The translations under genes were made by a program, and so were the position numbers. The notes beneath the pieces are model-generated. The model searched no databases and was not told the origin of the DNA. It saw nothing but the letters and a program-made list of their open reading frames with translations. From contig NZ_AOCK01000006.1 in NCBI RefSeq assembly GCF_000348945.1, positions 124,001-188,000 on the forward strand: a stretch of DNA of 64,000 bases, written 5' to 3'. Positions 53,195-60,284 of the stretch are shown one piece after another; position 1 is the first letter of the stretch; every line of letters begins with the position of its first letter. This DNA comes from Paeniglutamicibacter gangotriensis Lz1y. Lineage in GTDB: Bacteria > Actinomycetota > Actinomycetes > Actinomycetales > Micrococcaceae.

Positions 53195-53430
53195 GATTCC
53201 TTCCCGGTGATGGTGACGAGGGTTTCGGGTGGGAGGTGGTTGGCGATGCTTGGGCCGCGGGAATCGCCGCGGTTGACGAGGATGTCGACGGTTCCGTCTC
53301 CCCAGTGCTGGGTGCCGACGAGTTTTCCGGCGAGTTCCCAGTCACCGAAGCGGCCGCCGGGCACCGTGAGGCTCACGTGTTTGCCCCGGTCCGCGCCGGA
53401 CAGGTAGCGGGCTTCACGGGTTACTGGCAT
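53191..53430 (-). CDS. small phage protein
   Basis: A 79-residue beta-rich protein (MPVTREARYLSGADRGKHVSLTVPGGRFGDWELAGKLVG...). Similar in character to the 84-residue protein at 51695-51949. Start chosen from CAAGGAGAACCC just upstream. Confidence 0.62.
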   Translation of the reverse strand: MPVTREARYLSGADRGKHVSLTVPGGRFGDWELAGKLVGTQHWGDGTVDILVNRGDSRGPSIANHLPPETLVTITGKES

Positions 53431-53533
53431 CGGGTTCTCCTTGGCGTTCGTGGTGGCGTGCCCATGCGGCTTCCATGGCTGTGTAGGACGGGTGCGGGTG
53501 GTAGGTCGCGGCCGCCTTGTCATTCGCGCTCAC
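53414..53533 (-). CDS. 39-residue phage protein
   Basis: VSANDKAAATYHPHPSYTAM then EAAWARHHERQGEPDASNP, from GTG 53533 that overlaps the previous stop (GTGA). Its end overlaps the next gene by 17 bases, so that gene's ribosome site lies inside it. Short, Ala/His-rich; not recognised. Confidence 0.5.
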   Translation of the reverse strand: MSANDKAAATYHPHPSYTAMEAAWARHHERQGEPDASNP

Positions 53534-53814
53534 GACGCCTCCAGGCTGTCGGCGTGATAGGGGTTGGTAAATCGTGGGCCGTCGTCACCCTCGGCGTCTT
53601 GGCGCTTGCCGTCGTTGAATCCTTCGTGCCAAGCCTTCGCGTTCGATGACGTGATAACCGGGGCCAGCATGGTTGCGTACTCTCTGGCAAGGACGCTCCA
53701 TGCGCTCTTCACTAACGGGCTCGAATCTTCCCATTTCCGCTCCCACTGGAGCCGACCTTCTCCGCACAACAGTGGGGCCAGAACTTCAGCGATCCGCGCT
53801 TCAAGGTCGCTCAT
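53530..53814 (-). CDS. phage protein of unknown function
   Basis: A 94-residue helical protein (MSDLEARIAEVLAPLLCGEGRLQWERKWEDSSPLVKSAWSVLAREY...) ending with KAWHEGFNDGKRQDAEGDDGPRFTNPY, a motif common in small actinophage proteins (W..G...G......NPY). Function unknown. GGAGG precedes the ATG. Confidence 0.65.
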   Translation of the reverse strand: MSDLEARIAEVLAPLLCGEGRLQWERKWEDSSPLVKSAWSVLAREYATMLAPVITSSNAKAWHEGFNDGKRQDAEGDDGPRFTNPYHADSLEAS

Positions 53815-54098
53815 GATTCCTCCGGTTCGGGGCACTCGACGTGCCATGTCGTTTCTTCCCATTCCTGGTCCATGCTGAGCATGTCGAAATGGGGGTTCGT
53901 GGGCATGGTGATCGTGTGGATCAGTTGCCCGTCTGCAATTTCCTGATCGCACAGTGAGCATTCAACAGGCGTCCATGATTCACAGTTGCAGTGGCTCGCG
54001 GATCGGTTGTCGCATCCGGTGAAGTCGTAGCCCTCGGCGGTCTTTTCGATGACGTTGGCGGTGAGCGTGCGGACGATAGGCGGCAGGATCTCACTCAT
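53811..54098 (-). CDS. small Cys-rich phage protein
   Basis: A 95-residue acidic protein: CNCESWTPVECSLCDQEIADGQLIHT...WHVECPEPEES. The Cys-x2-Cys...His...Cys layout resembles a treble-clef or LIM-like zinc site. Not recognised beyond that. Confidence 0.62.
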   Translation of the reverse strand: MSEILPPIVRTLTANVIEKTAEGYDFTGCDNRSASHCNCESWTPVECSLCDQEIADGQLIHTITMPTNPHFDMLSMDQEWEETTWHVECPEPEES

Positions 54099-54424
54099 GG
54101 GGTTGTCTCCGTTTCGGGGGTGTGGTTGAGCGCTAGAACGATCTGGTCTGCGTGGTACTTGTCTTCTTCGCCGCCGTCGAGCCAGTGATCGACTTCCCGG
54201 GTCACGCGCTGGAGGGCAGCTTCGGCGGCTTCTGCGCGGGTTTGCCATCCGTCACGGGAGACTGTGACCGCCGCCAAATCACGCTCGGCGGCTTCCAGGC
54301 GGTCGAGTAGGCGAAGCACGGCGGTGTTCTTAATCCTCATCGTGTCGCCGCGGCTGGTCCCTTCGGCAATAATGCGGATAGCAGCGAGGTCGTGCGCGGT
54401 CAGGTCAAGCGGTGGGGTGGTCAT
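54095..54424 (-). CDS. phage coiled-coil protein
   Basis: A 109-residue helical protein (LRLLDRLEAAERDLAAVTVSRDGWQTRAEAAEAALQRVTREVDHWL), a type often seen in actinophage early regions. ATGA overlaps both neighbours. Confidence 0.65.
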   Translation of the reverse strand: MTTPPLDLTAHDLAAIRIIAEGTSRGDTMRIKNTAVLRLLDRLEAAERDLAAVTVSRDGWQTRAEAAEAALQRVTREVDHWLDGGEEDKYHADQIVLALNHTPETETTP

Positions 54425-54594
54425 GGCTTGCGTCCTTTGTGAAGTAGGGGCTTGAGCCCGTGGGATAGGCCGTGCTGGGTTTCGCGGACGAGGGGCTTCC
54501 AGAACTCTTGGCGGTAGCGTCCGACTTCCAGTACCCAGCCTTTGCCGTTTCGTGCGCGGCGATAGAAAAAGCGAGGGTTGGTGAAGTGGCTCAT
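54421..54594 (-). CDS. 57-residue basic phage protein
   Basis: MSHFTNPRFFYRRARNGKGW then VLEVGRYRQEFWKPLVRETQ, Arg/Lys-rich with many aromatic residues. ATGA overlaps at both ends. Could contact nucleic acid; not recognised. Confidence 0.6.
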   Translation of the reverse strand: MSHFTNPRFFYRRARNGKGWVLEVGRYRQEFWKPLVRETQHGLSHGLKPLLHKGRKP

Positions 54595-55094
54595 TCGGTG
54601 CCCCAGTGGATGACGCGGGCGGGGATGATCACGCTTGGGTGTGTGTCGCTTGCCCGGCCGCCACGGTGCCAGGAGTCGTCGTAGAGCTTCTGGAAAGACA
54701 CGGTGTAGTTGGGGTACGTCAGCGAGTACCTGTATACATCCGAAAGAACCACGCTCCCCACTGGCAGCGCGTCGAGTTCTTCCACGGTCGTGATGGTTGC
54801 GGCGTTGTCAGCAGCAGCAAGAGCAGCGGTTGCGCATTCCTCAGCAAGCGCGCCGGTAACATCGCTATACGTGACGGCCTCAATCGCTTCCGCTGCGGCT
54901 TCGATCCTGGGGTCGGCTTCCATGGGCTCTCCTACAAGTTCGAGGTGTTGGGGGTGGTGCGGGGTGGTGGTGTGGTTGTCGTCCCACATGACGTGGGCGG
55001 CGGCCAGTGTCTCGGTGATGACGGTGCCGGTGGTGGCTGGGGTGTGAGCGTGGCCTTTGAGGTGGACTCGGTCGCCCGGCTTGAACACGGTCAC
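54591..55094 (-). CDS. phage protein of unknown function
   Basis: A 167-residue protein. Residues 1-55 (VTVFKPGDRVHLKGHAHTPATTGTVI...HLELVGE) look like an SH3/KOW-like small barrel; the rest includes VGSVVLSDVYRYSLTYPNYTVSFQKLYDDSWHRGG, seen in small actinophage proteins. GTG start overlaps the previous stop. An ATG at residue 58 could start a second, shorter product. Confidence 0.62.
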   Translation of the reverse strand: MTVFKPGDRVHLKGHAHTPATTGTVITETLAAAHVMWDDNHTTTPHHPQHLELVGEPMEADPRIEAAAEAIEAVTYSDVTGALAEECATAALAAADNAATITTVEELDALPVGSVVLSDVYRYSLTYPNYTVSFQKLYDDSWHRGGRASDTHPSVIIPARVIHWGTE

Positions 55095-55225
55095 TTGGTG
55101 GCCTTTTCTCGTGCGGCTTCCTCTGCGGCGATCAGTAGCGCCTCGGGGTCGAGCACCTTGTAACCGCTCGGCACGTAGAAAGCTTCTTCCTTGACTCCGA
55201 GCGGGGCAAGCATCCAGCCGCTCAC
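55091..55225 (-). CDS. 44-residue phage protein
   Basis: VSGWMLAPLGVKEEAFYVPS then GYKVLDPEALLIAAEEAARE. GTG start and stop both overlap neighbours (GTGA). The C-terminal half is helical. Not recognised. Confidence 0.55.
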   Translation of the reverse strand: MSGWMLAPLGVKEEAFYVPSGYKVLDPEALLIAAEEAAREKATK

Positions 55226-55440
55226 GCTGCCATCTCGCTCACGGTGGCCAGCTCAGCCTCAGCTTGTTCCAGTGCGGTGCCGGCGCGGACGACGTCCTCA
55301 ATCGCGGCGTGCACATCCCCGCCGGTGAACGTGACCGTATCGACGTGTAACGCTGCGCGGCGTACCGTCCGACGGGCAGCATGAACGGCACGCTGTGCCC
55401 GGTCTGTGGTGACGGCTGGTGGTACGTGAATGGTGCTCAT
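55222..55440 (-). CDS. first gene after the operator-controlled early promoter
   Basis: A 72-residue protein (MSTIHVPPAVTTDRAQRAVHAARRTVRRAALHVDTVTFTGG...), basic N-terminal half and helical acidic end. GGGAGG is seven bases before the ATG. It is first in the block driven by the predicted promoter at 55495-55523, so it may be a regulatory protein. Not recognised. Confidence 0.6.
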   Translation of the reverse strand: MSTIHVPPAVTTDRAQRAVHAARRTVRRAALHVDTVTFTGGDVHAAIEDVVRAGTALEQAEAELATVSEMAA

Positions 55441-55494
55441 AGTTTCCTCCCAAGGTGGCCCCAGCTTGTGGGGCGGTTTCTATCGACACTCATC

Positions 55495-55536
55495 ACTCTA
55501 CCTACTGCAAGTAGGCAGTGCAACTACTTCAAATAG
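55495..55536 (-). promoter_or_regulatory. predicted promoter with paired 13-bp operators
   Basis: Leftward: TTGCAC (55523-55518), 17-bp spacer, TAGAGT (55500-55495). Operator CTACTGCAAGTAG (55502-55514) fills the spacer; a second copy CTACTTCAAATAG (55524-55536) abuts the -35 box, 22 bp away. A bound repressor would block the promoter. Confidence 0.6.
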
Positions 55537-55880
55537 TCGGTCGGCGCAGCGCGCAACTCCGCCACAATCCGACCCGACAACAAATCCGCCGGCCGCCACA
55601 CCCCAACATCCTGGCCACACGCCGCCAACACCTCAAGCACCACCTTCTGCTCCGGACGCAACCGCCCAGAATCACTCTTGAGCTCACGAAACAAAAGCTT
55701 CCCACGCTTCTTGCTGGCCAACACCAGATCAGGGAAACCCGCCTGAGAGCCACGGGAATCCTTGGTGTGGTACCTAACCTCGTACCCGTGAAAGCCAGCG
55801 AGCTTCAGCACCGCCGACTGCAGCTTCCGCTCACTCATCGGCGGCATGGTCTGCCTAGTTGAAGTAGACGCTCCGGTCAC
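55524..55880 (-). CDS. VRR-NUC domain nuclease
   Basis: A protein of about 118 residues. MSERKLQSAVLKLAGFHGYEVRYHTKDSRGSQAGFPDLVLASKKRGKLLFRELKSDSGRLRPEQKVVLEVL has the VRR-NUC pattern: GxPDLxL and ExK (PDLVLA, FRELKS) for metal-dependent DNA cleavage. Such phage enzymes act in recombination or junction cleavage. GTG 55880 overlaps the previous stop; ATG 55847 is an alternative. Its stop codon lies inside an operator copy. Confidence 0.88.
   Translation of the reverse strand: MTGASTSTRQTMPPMSERKLQSAVLKLAGFHGYEVRYHTKDSRGSQAGFPDLVLASKKRGKLLFRELKSDSGRLRPEQKVVLEVLAACGQDVGVWRPADLLSGRIVAELRAAPTDYLK
55855..55867. promoter_or_regulatory. fifth copy of the 13-bp quasi-palindrome
   Basis: CTAGTTGAAGTAG lies just inside the start of the VRR-NUC gene. 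It matches the consensus CTACTTSAAGTAG at 12 of 13 positions but has no partner at 22 bp. Confidence 0.4.
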
Positions 55881-56392
55881 GGGGTGGCTCCATTCTGATT
55901 CTTTGCGGGGCTGGGCGGCTCGGTGGGGTCTGGGTGGGGGATTGCTCGTCTTGCATCTTTTGCGGCCCGCAGATCGGATCTGATGCGTTCGGCGGGTGAA
56001 GTGTTGGCCTGCTTGGTTGACCCTACGGGTGGGGTCGGTAGTGCAAGCCGTTTGCCGATCATGGTTTCCGGTCGATCCCCAGTCTTCACGTCGGCGAGGC
56101 AGGATCGGCAGGTGGGTGCGTCTTCGGTGTCGTGGTCCCTGCAGCGGGGGAGTGCTGGCAGCTTGTCGCGCACTGCCTCGGGCCAATGAGCGCCCGGAGT
56201 GAAGATTGGTGCCGGGGTCTTGCACGTCCGATCCTGCGCCTTCGTCACCGCAGCAACCACGAGTGCTGGGAAGTCTGGCTGTGCACGGTGTTCCCAGATC
56301 AGGGTGAGCAGTGATGGCACTGGCCAATCAGGGCGGATGATGTTCAGGATCCCGGCCAGGTGTCTGGCTTGGGGTTCGTTCAGTTCTCGCAT
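55877..56392 (-). CDS. phage protein of unknown function
   Basis: A 171-residue protein (MRELNEPQARHLAGILNIIRPDWPVPSLLTLIWEHR...DFPALVVAAVTKAQDRTCKTPAPI) followed by a Cys pair region (RCRDHDTEDAPTCRSCLADV). Similar proteins lie in actinophage replication blocks. GAAGGA is ten bases before the ATG. Role unknown. Confidence 0.68.
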   Translation of the reverse strand: MRELNEPQARHLAGILNIIRPDWPVPSLLTLIWEHRAQPDFPALVVAAVTKAQDRTCKTPAPIFTPGAHWPEAVRDKLPALPRCRDHDTEDAPTCRSCLADVKTGDRPETMIGKRLALPTPPVGSTKQANTSPAERIRSDLRAAKDARRAIPHPDPTEPPSPAKNQNGATP

Positions 56393-56417
56393 TTCGTTTT
56401 CCTTCGATCAAATTTCA

Positions 56418-56470
56418 TCCAACCAAAACGTTTCGGTCTCGCACGTTACTTAGGTGACGATTTGGTTGGA
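56418..56470. promoter_or_regulatory. inverted repeat in an AT-rich intergenic region
   Basis: TCCAACCAAA (56418-56427) and TTTGGTTGGA (56461-56470) are perfect inverted copies 33 bases apart; nearby GTCTCAC/GTGAGAC (56502-56519) is another. The whole 56393-56613 gap is AT-rich for this genome and has no gene: a candidate control or replication-origin region. Confidence 0.4.
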
Positions 56471-56613
56471 GGTTCCCATTTTCTTTTTCTTTAAAAGTCT
56501 TGTCTCACGGTGGTGAGACGAAGACGCTAGTAGTTGTTCTTAAGTTCTTCCACTGCTGTTGCCACTGTTTTGGGGTGGCTACGCACCCTGTTTTGCCACT
56601 TTTGCCACTCTGT

Positions 56614-57084
56614 TTATTTGGGTGGTGTGGCGGTAAGTTCGGGATGTTTCAGCCATTCTTCGTTATTTTCGAACGCTGTTTGGCAGTGCTCGCAGGTGTC
56701 CACGAATTTGTGCCTGTTTTTGTGGTTCTTTGTGTGCCCTCCAATGGCCCCAGAAGCTGACCTTTTTTGGATGATTCCGAGGGCTGTTTGGTGCTTGACG
56801 TAGTCGTGCAATTCGTAGGTGGTGGGACTCAATTTCCTGAGCAATCCTTGGTCGATTAGTTCCTTGAGGACGGGCTTCCCTCGGGTCTCACAGGAGCGTG
56901 CTGAGAGCTTCCCGTCGATGAGTGGGGACTTGGTTCCCTTGTGCGCTGCGAGGTTGTTCTTGGCCGCTCGGAGCATGAGGGAAAGGTGCAGAACAATCCC
57001 TGCATCGGATAGGGCGTCGATCTTGGGGTTGTCCAGGTAGTCGAGCGTGATCTTGATGAAGGGGCGCTCGTCTTTCTCGGTCAT
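56614..57084 (-). CDS. replisome-organiser-like DNA-binding phage protein
   Basis: A 156-residue protein. KITLDYLDNPKIDALSDAGIVLHLSLMLRAAKNNLAAHKG...GKPVLKELIDQGLLRKLSPTTYELHDYVKHQTA is the winged-helix N-terminal pattern of phage replication-initiation/DnaD-type proteins. The end carries CEHCQTAFENNEEWLKH, a C2H2-like finger. It probably acts in phage DNA replication (inference). Confidence 0.68.
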   Translation of the reverse strand: MTEKDERPFIKITLDYLDNPKIDALSDAGIVLHLSLMLRAAKNNLAAHKGTKSPLIDGKLSARSCETRGKPVLKELIDQGLLRKLSPTTYELHDYVKHQTALGIIQKRSASGAIGGHTKNHKNRHKFVDTCEHCQTAFENNEEWLKHPELTATPPK

Positions 57085-57143
57085 TTGTCGGTCCTCTCTG
57101 GCATGATTGAGTTCATCATTGTCTACTCACGTGGGGGCTTATC

Positions 57144-57338
57144 GTGGCTGTTGGTATTCGTCTTGAACTTGAATTTATGGAGCCGGAAGGCGATGGTCGC
57201 GCCACTGTCGGTGATATCCGTCGATGGCTTGCCTCCGCAGATAAGTTCGGGGCTTCTGACGATGACGAGCTGTTCATGCTCATGACTGAGCGTGATGATG
57301 TGAACGGGTTCTTTGTTTACGGAACTCCAGCGGACTAA
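57144..57338 (+). CDS. small acidic protein on the opposite strand
   Basis: A 64-residue protein: VAVGIRLELEFMEPEGDGRATVGDIRRWLASADKFGASDDDELFMLMTERDDVNGFFVYGTPAD. Amino-acid make-up and an own terminator support it as real. Start is GTG with GGGGG about eight bases upstream. It lies between two leftward genes. Similar small proteins occur in actinophages; role unknown. Confidence 0.68.
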   Translation: MAVGIRLELEFMEPEGDGRATVGDIRRWLASADKFGASDDDELFMLMTERDDVNGFFVYGTPAD

Positions 57339-57347
57339 GTTGCAGGG

Positions 57348-57384
57348 AATGGTGGGCGCAGCAGTTCTTGTGCCCACCATTTTT
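57348..57384 (+). terminator. terminator of the 64-residue gene
   Basis: AATGGTGGGC pairs with GCCCACCATT and runs into TTTTT, ten bases past the stop codon. It is a typical intrinsic terminator on the + strand. Confidence 0.88.
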
Positions 57385-57598
57385 ATGCGTCCCGCCGGTT
57401 GATGCGCCTGGTCCAGTGCCAGCCGCCGCCGTGTTCGTAATATCTCACCGGCTGGTTGTCCCCGGTCTCGCTGGCAATCTCTCGACGCAGGAGCTTCGCA
57501 TCTTCGCGGGTCGGTGACCAGAACTTTCCGCAGTATGCCTCTGGGCAGATAGCGCGGGTTGATCTGTGCGGGGCCCGGCGGGACGGTTGGGCGCTCAT
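57383..57598 (-). CDS. small phage protein
   Basis: A 71-residue basic protein (MSAQPSRRAPHRSTRAICPEAYCGKFWSPTREDAKLLRREI...), with CPEAYCGK and a YYEHGGGWHWT end, a pattern of small actinophage proteins. ATGA overlap with the upstream gene. Role unknown. Confidence 0.65.
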   Translation of the reverse strand: MSAQPSRRAPHRSTRAICPEAYCGKFWSPTREDAKLLRREIASETGDNQPVRYYEHGGGWHWTRRINRRDA

Positions 57599-58353
57599 GC
57601 TGCTTTCCTTCGGCTTGCGCTGTACTGCCGGTTGTATTCGTTGAAAGCGATCCTGCATGGGTCGCACGGCATTTCCCCGCGGCGCACGTGCTGGGCTCGG
57701 CCCGCGATGGTCCCATGAGTGATTGGCTTCCGGCCGGCATGAGGTCGCGGACCTCCTTCACGTGCGATCTTCCGGGCACGTTTGGCTACGCTGTCGAGAC
57801 GTTGCGCTTCCTTGCACGGTGGGCAGGCCTCTTCGTTGTCGCGGAGGTGGCGTAGATACGCTGCAGCGGTCCCGCACGGCAACAGCTTGCGCACTCGTGG
57901 CTTCTTCGGTGCGTCCGCCCGCGCTTTCCGGCTCTTCTCACGGAGCGCTGCCAAGCATGGCTCACAAGGCTGCTCGTCCCGGCGCTTGTGCGCTTGATAT
58001 CCAGCCGTGGTCCCATGCTTGATAGTGCGAGGTTCCTTCGGCTCTTGGGGTGCTGGCTTTGGTCCGCCTGCTACGCGCACCGTACGCTTCTTGGCCTTGT
58101 TTTCGCGGCTGACTCGGTTAGCTTCTTCGCGGCATGGCGCGCATGCGGCTTCGCTGTTGCGACGGTGTTTGCGATACCCCGACACCGTGCCACACTCGGC
58201 GACCTGGGCCTTGGACCTGACCGGTGCAGCCTTGGCCGCCTCTCCGGCGTCGTTCTTCTTCTTCCAGGCCTTGCAGGTCATGCACGGGGCGTCATTTCGC
58301 CGGACATGATTCAGGTACCCCTGCTCAGTTGCGCATGCGTAGTTCGAGTTCAT
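57595..58353 (-). CDS. protein of five tandem zinc-finger-like repeats
   Basis: A 252-residue basic protein made of five copies of C/H-G-T-x2-GY-x2-H-x-R-x2-E-x2-C-x2-C: ACATEQGYLNHVRRNDAPCMTC, ECGTVSGYRKHRRNSEAACAPC, KHGTTAGYQAHKRRDEQPCEPC, PCGTAAAYLRHLRDNEEACPPC-type and THGTIAGRAQHVRRGEMPCDPC. Lys/Arg linkers of about 25 residues join them. Each probably binds one zinc; basic linkers suggest DNA or RNA binding. Single copies occur in small phage proteins; five in a row is unusual. Confidence 0.75.
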   Translation of the reverse strand: MNSNYACATEQGYLNHVRRNDAPCMTCKAWKKKNDAGEAAKAAPVRSKAQVAECGTVSGYRKHRRNSEAACAPCREEANRVSRENKAKKRTVRVAGGPKPAPQEPKEPRTIKHGTTAGYQAHKRRDEQPCEPCLAALREKSRKARADAPKKPRVRKLLPCGTAAAYLRHLRDNEEACPPCKEAQRLDSVAKRARKIAREGGPRPHAGRKPITHGTIAGRAQHVRRGEMPCDPCRIAFNEYNRQYSASRRKAA

Positions 58354-58525
58354 TTCGTTTCCTTTGTTCGTTCTCCGTAGGAGGGTTGGTAGTACCAGCC
58401 GAAGACGGCTGCATCAGGTCGGCAGTCGAGGCAAAACTGTTTGCCGGGGGTTCGTTCGGGATATGCCGGATGCCGCACCGGCCACACACGCGGGTCTTGT
58501 CCCGTCGCCGAGTCTCCGTGGTCAT
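58350..58525 (-). pseudogene. small zinc-ribbon protein with a frameshift
   Basis: ATG 58525 (overlapping the methyltransferase stop) opens MTTETRRRDKTRVCGRCGIRHIPNE. At a run of five C (58447-58451) the frame should shift by -1 to read PPGKQFCLDCRPDAAVFGWYY, giving a second CxxC and a stop that overlaps the next ATG (ATGA). The 176-base span is one short of a multiple of three. Either one C was lost (mutation or sequencing) or ribosomes shift. Confidence 0.7.
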
Positions 58526-60042
58526 ACGGCCACCGACCTCGACGCCAGGGACAGCGCAGCCACGATGAACAAATCTCGGGCGGCGGGCGGGGTGACGGCG
58601 TTGCCTGCCTGCTTGACCTGCTCTCGCTTGTTCCCGGTCATGATGTAGGACTTGGGGAAGGCCATGCCCGCGGTGATTTCGTAGGGTTCGAGCATCCGGA
58701 ATTCGCAGTCCTCGACTTCGGGGACGGTCCATTCGGTGAGGCCCGCGTGGTTGCCGCCCGCGCTGATCGTGCGCAGCGGGTCCGATACCGGTGCGGCGGA
58801 GCCTTGGATCTGTTCCGGTGCAGTGCCGCGCATGGTGGTGATCATCGCGAACCGGTCGGTGGTGCTGATCGTCGGGATTGCTTTCGACGTTGGGTGCATG
58901 ACGCCGTTGCCGTAGTACTCCATCAGCAGCGAGGAAGTGGCCGCGGGGGAGGGCGGCATCAAGAAGCCGGTCTCGTTCCGGGTTGTCTGCGTTCGCATGA
59001 CATCCTCAACAGGCTGCGCCACCTTCCCCTCCCGACCTTCCACCGGAACTAACAACGACCGGGTGTAGCTGGTCGTCTGCGTCGGGAACGGCTCAGCATT
59101 CACCGGGGCAATGATCTGCGAGCCTCGCACCGCGTCGATGCTCACCGGATGCTTCCCGTACTTCTCGAGCCCTGCCCGTATCCGGGCCATGGTCTTCTCC
59201 ACCAGTGGCTTCTTGCGGTCGCCGATGCGCTGGCCACGAAGGTCCCAATCGATGGCCGCGGCTGCCGGGAGCCATCCCGGTTCGATGATGGCGTTCTTGC
59301 ACCGCGTATTCGGGCATCGATAGGCGTATTGCGCCTTGTATCGTCCCCACCGGTAGGCGGGGTTCTTCCACGACTGGATGCAGCGCACCGTCTCGTCGCA
59401 CGTGGGGCAGTGAGCCAGCGGCATGAGCATGTCAAAGTCAGGTTTCGGGTTGCCCTTGAGCCAGAACATCACGTACATGCGATCACGGGACTGCGGGGCA
59501 GGGAGCCCGCCGAGCTGCGCGTGCATCGAGTTCATGTAGACGATGTGGTGGTCGTAGCCGAGTGCTTCCATGGCGAACAGCCAGGCGTCGAACATGACCC
59601 ACTTGGCGGCGTCGACAACGTTCTCCGTGATGATCAGCTTGTACGCGTGCTGCTCGGCGAACCGGGGTACGTCCCACATGGTTGCCCGGGACTTCTCCGC
59701 GGCCTCATCAGCGAGGCTTTCCCCGAATAGGTCGGGCTGGTTACTGATGCGCTTACGCCCCTTGGCTACCGAGTGATTCGTGCACTCCGGGCTGGCCCAC
59801 AGGATGTCCGAAGAGGCGATGTACCGGGGATCAGTGACCTGAATGTCAGCCAGCACATGGTCAGTGTCGGGGTGGTTAGTGTTGTGGGTTTCGATGGCGC
59901 GGGCCCAGTGGTTCATGGCCGTCTTCACAGTCACGCCGGGCACTTCCAGCGCACCGGTGGATGATCCGCCAGCACCGCAGAACATATCGGTGACGGTCAG
60001 TTCCGCCATTGACTCAAGGATGCTTCGATCGAGGGTGTTCAT
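58522..60042 (-). CDS. C5-cytosine DNA methyltransferase
   Basis: A 506-residue protein with C5-methylase motifs: DMFCGAGGSSTGAL (I, SAM), SPECTNHS (IV, catalytic Cys; the usual Pro-Cys is Glu-Cys here), ITENVVDAAKW (VI), QSRDRMYVMFW (VIII) and KQAGNAVTPPAARDLF (X). A Cys-rich insert (HCPTCDETVRCIQSW...CPNTRCKNAI) follows motif VIII and may bind zinc. No restriction enzyme is adjacent, so it probably protects phage DNA. ATG 60042 overlaps the previous stop. Confidence 0.92.
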   Translation of the reverse strand: MNTLDRSILESMAELTVTDMFCGAGGSSTGALEVPGVTVKTAMNHWARAIETHNTNHPDTDHVLADIQVTDPRYIASSDILWASPECTNHSVAKGRKRISNQPDLFGESLADEAAEKSRATMWDVPRFAEQHAYKLIITENVVDAAKWVMFDAWLFAMEALGYDHHIVYMNSMHAQLGGLPAPQSRDRMYVMFWLKGNPKPDFDMLMPLAHCPTCDETVRCIQSWKNPAYRWGRYKAQYAYRCPNTRCKNAIIEPGWLPAAAAIDWDLRGQRIGDRKKPLVEKTMARIRAGLEKYGKHPVSIDAVRGSQIIAPVNAEPFPTQTTSYTRSLLVPVEGREGKVAQPVEDVMRTQTTRNETGFLMPPSPAATSSLLMEYYGNGVMHPTSKAIPTISTTDRFAMITTMRGTAPEQIQGSAAPVSDPLRTISAGGNHAGLTEWTVPEVEDCEFRMLEPYEITAGMAFPKSYIMTGNKREQVKQAGNAVTPPAARDLFIVAALSLASRSVAV

Positions 60043-60284
60043 GCTGCTATCCGTCCGTAGTTTCGTTTTCGGGTAATGGCCGGGGCAGTAGCGACCACGC
60101 ATTGCTCCGCGCCTTGGGAACCTGGCTGTGTGCGACCATCAACGACGTTGAACACGGCGGGCCCGGTGATCGTGGCCCCGTGCCGGGTGGCCACCGCGGG
60201 GAGGTCCTGCTCAGCTTCGAACACGAGGTCAGCGAACGGGATCGTCGTGTCGGTGATCGGCCAGACTGCTTGGAACATGGTCAT
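60039..60284 (-). CDS. small phage protein
   Basis: An 81-residue protein (MTMFQAVWPITDTTIPFADLVFEAEQDLPAVATRHGATITGPAVFNVVDG...). ATGA overlaps at both ends. Not recognised. Confidence 0.62.
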   Translation of the reverse strand: MTMFQAVWPITDTTIPFADLVFEAEQDLPAVATRHGATITGPAVFNVVDGRTQPGSQGAEQCVVATAPAITRKRNYGRIAA

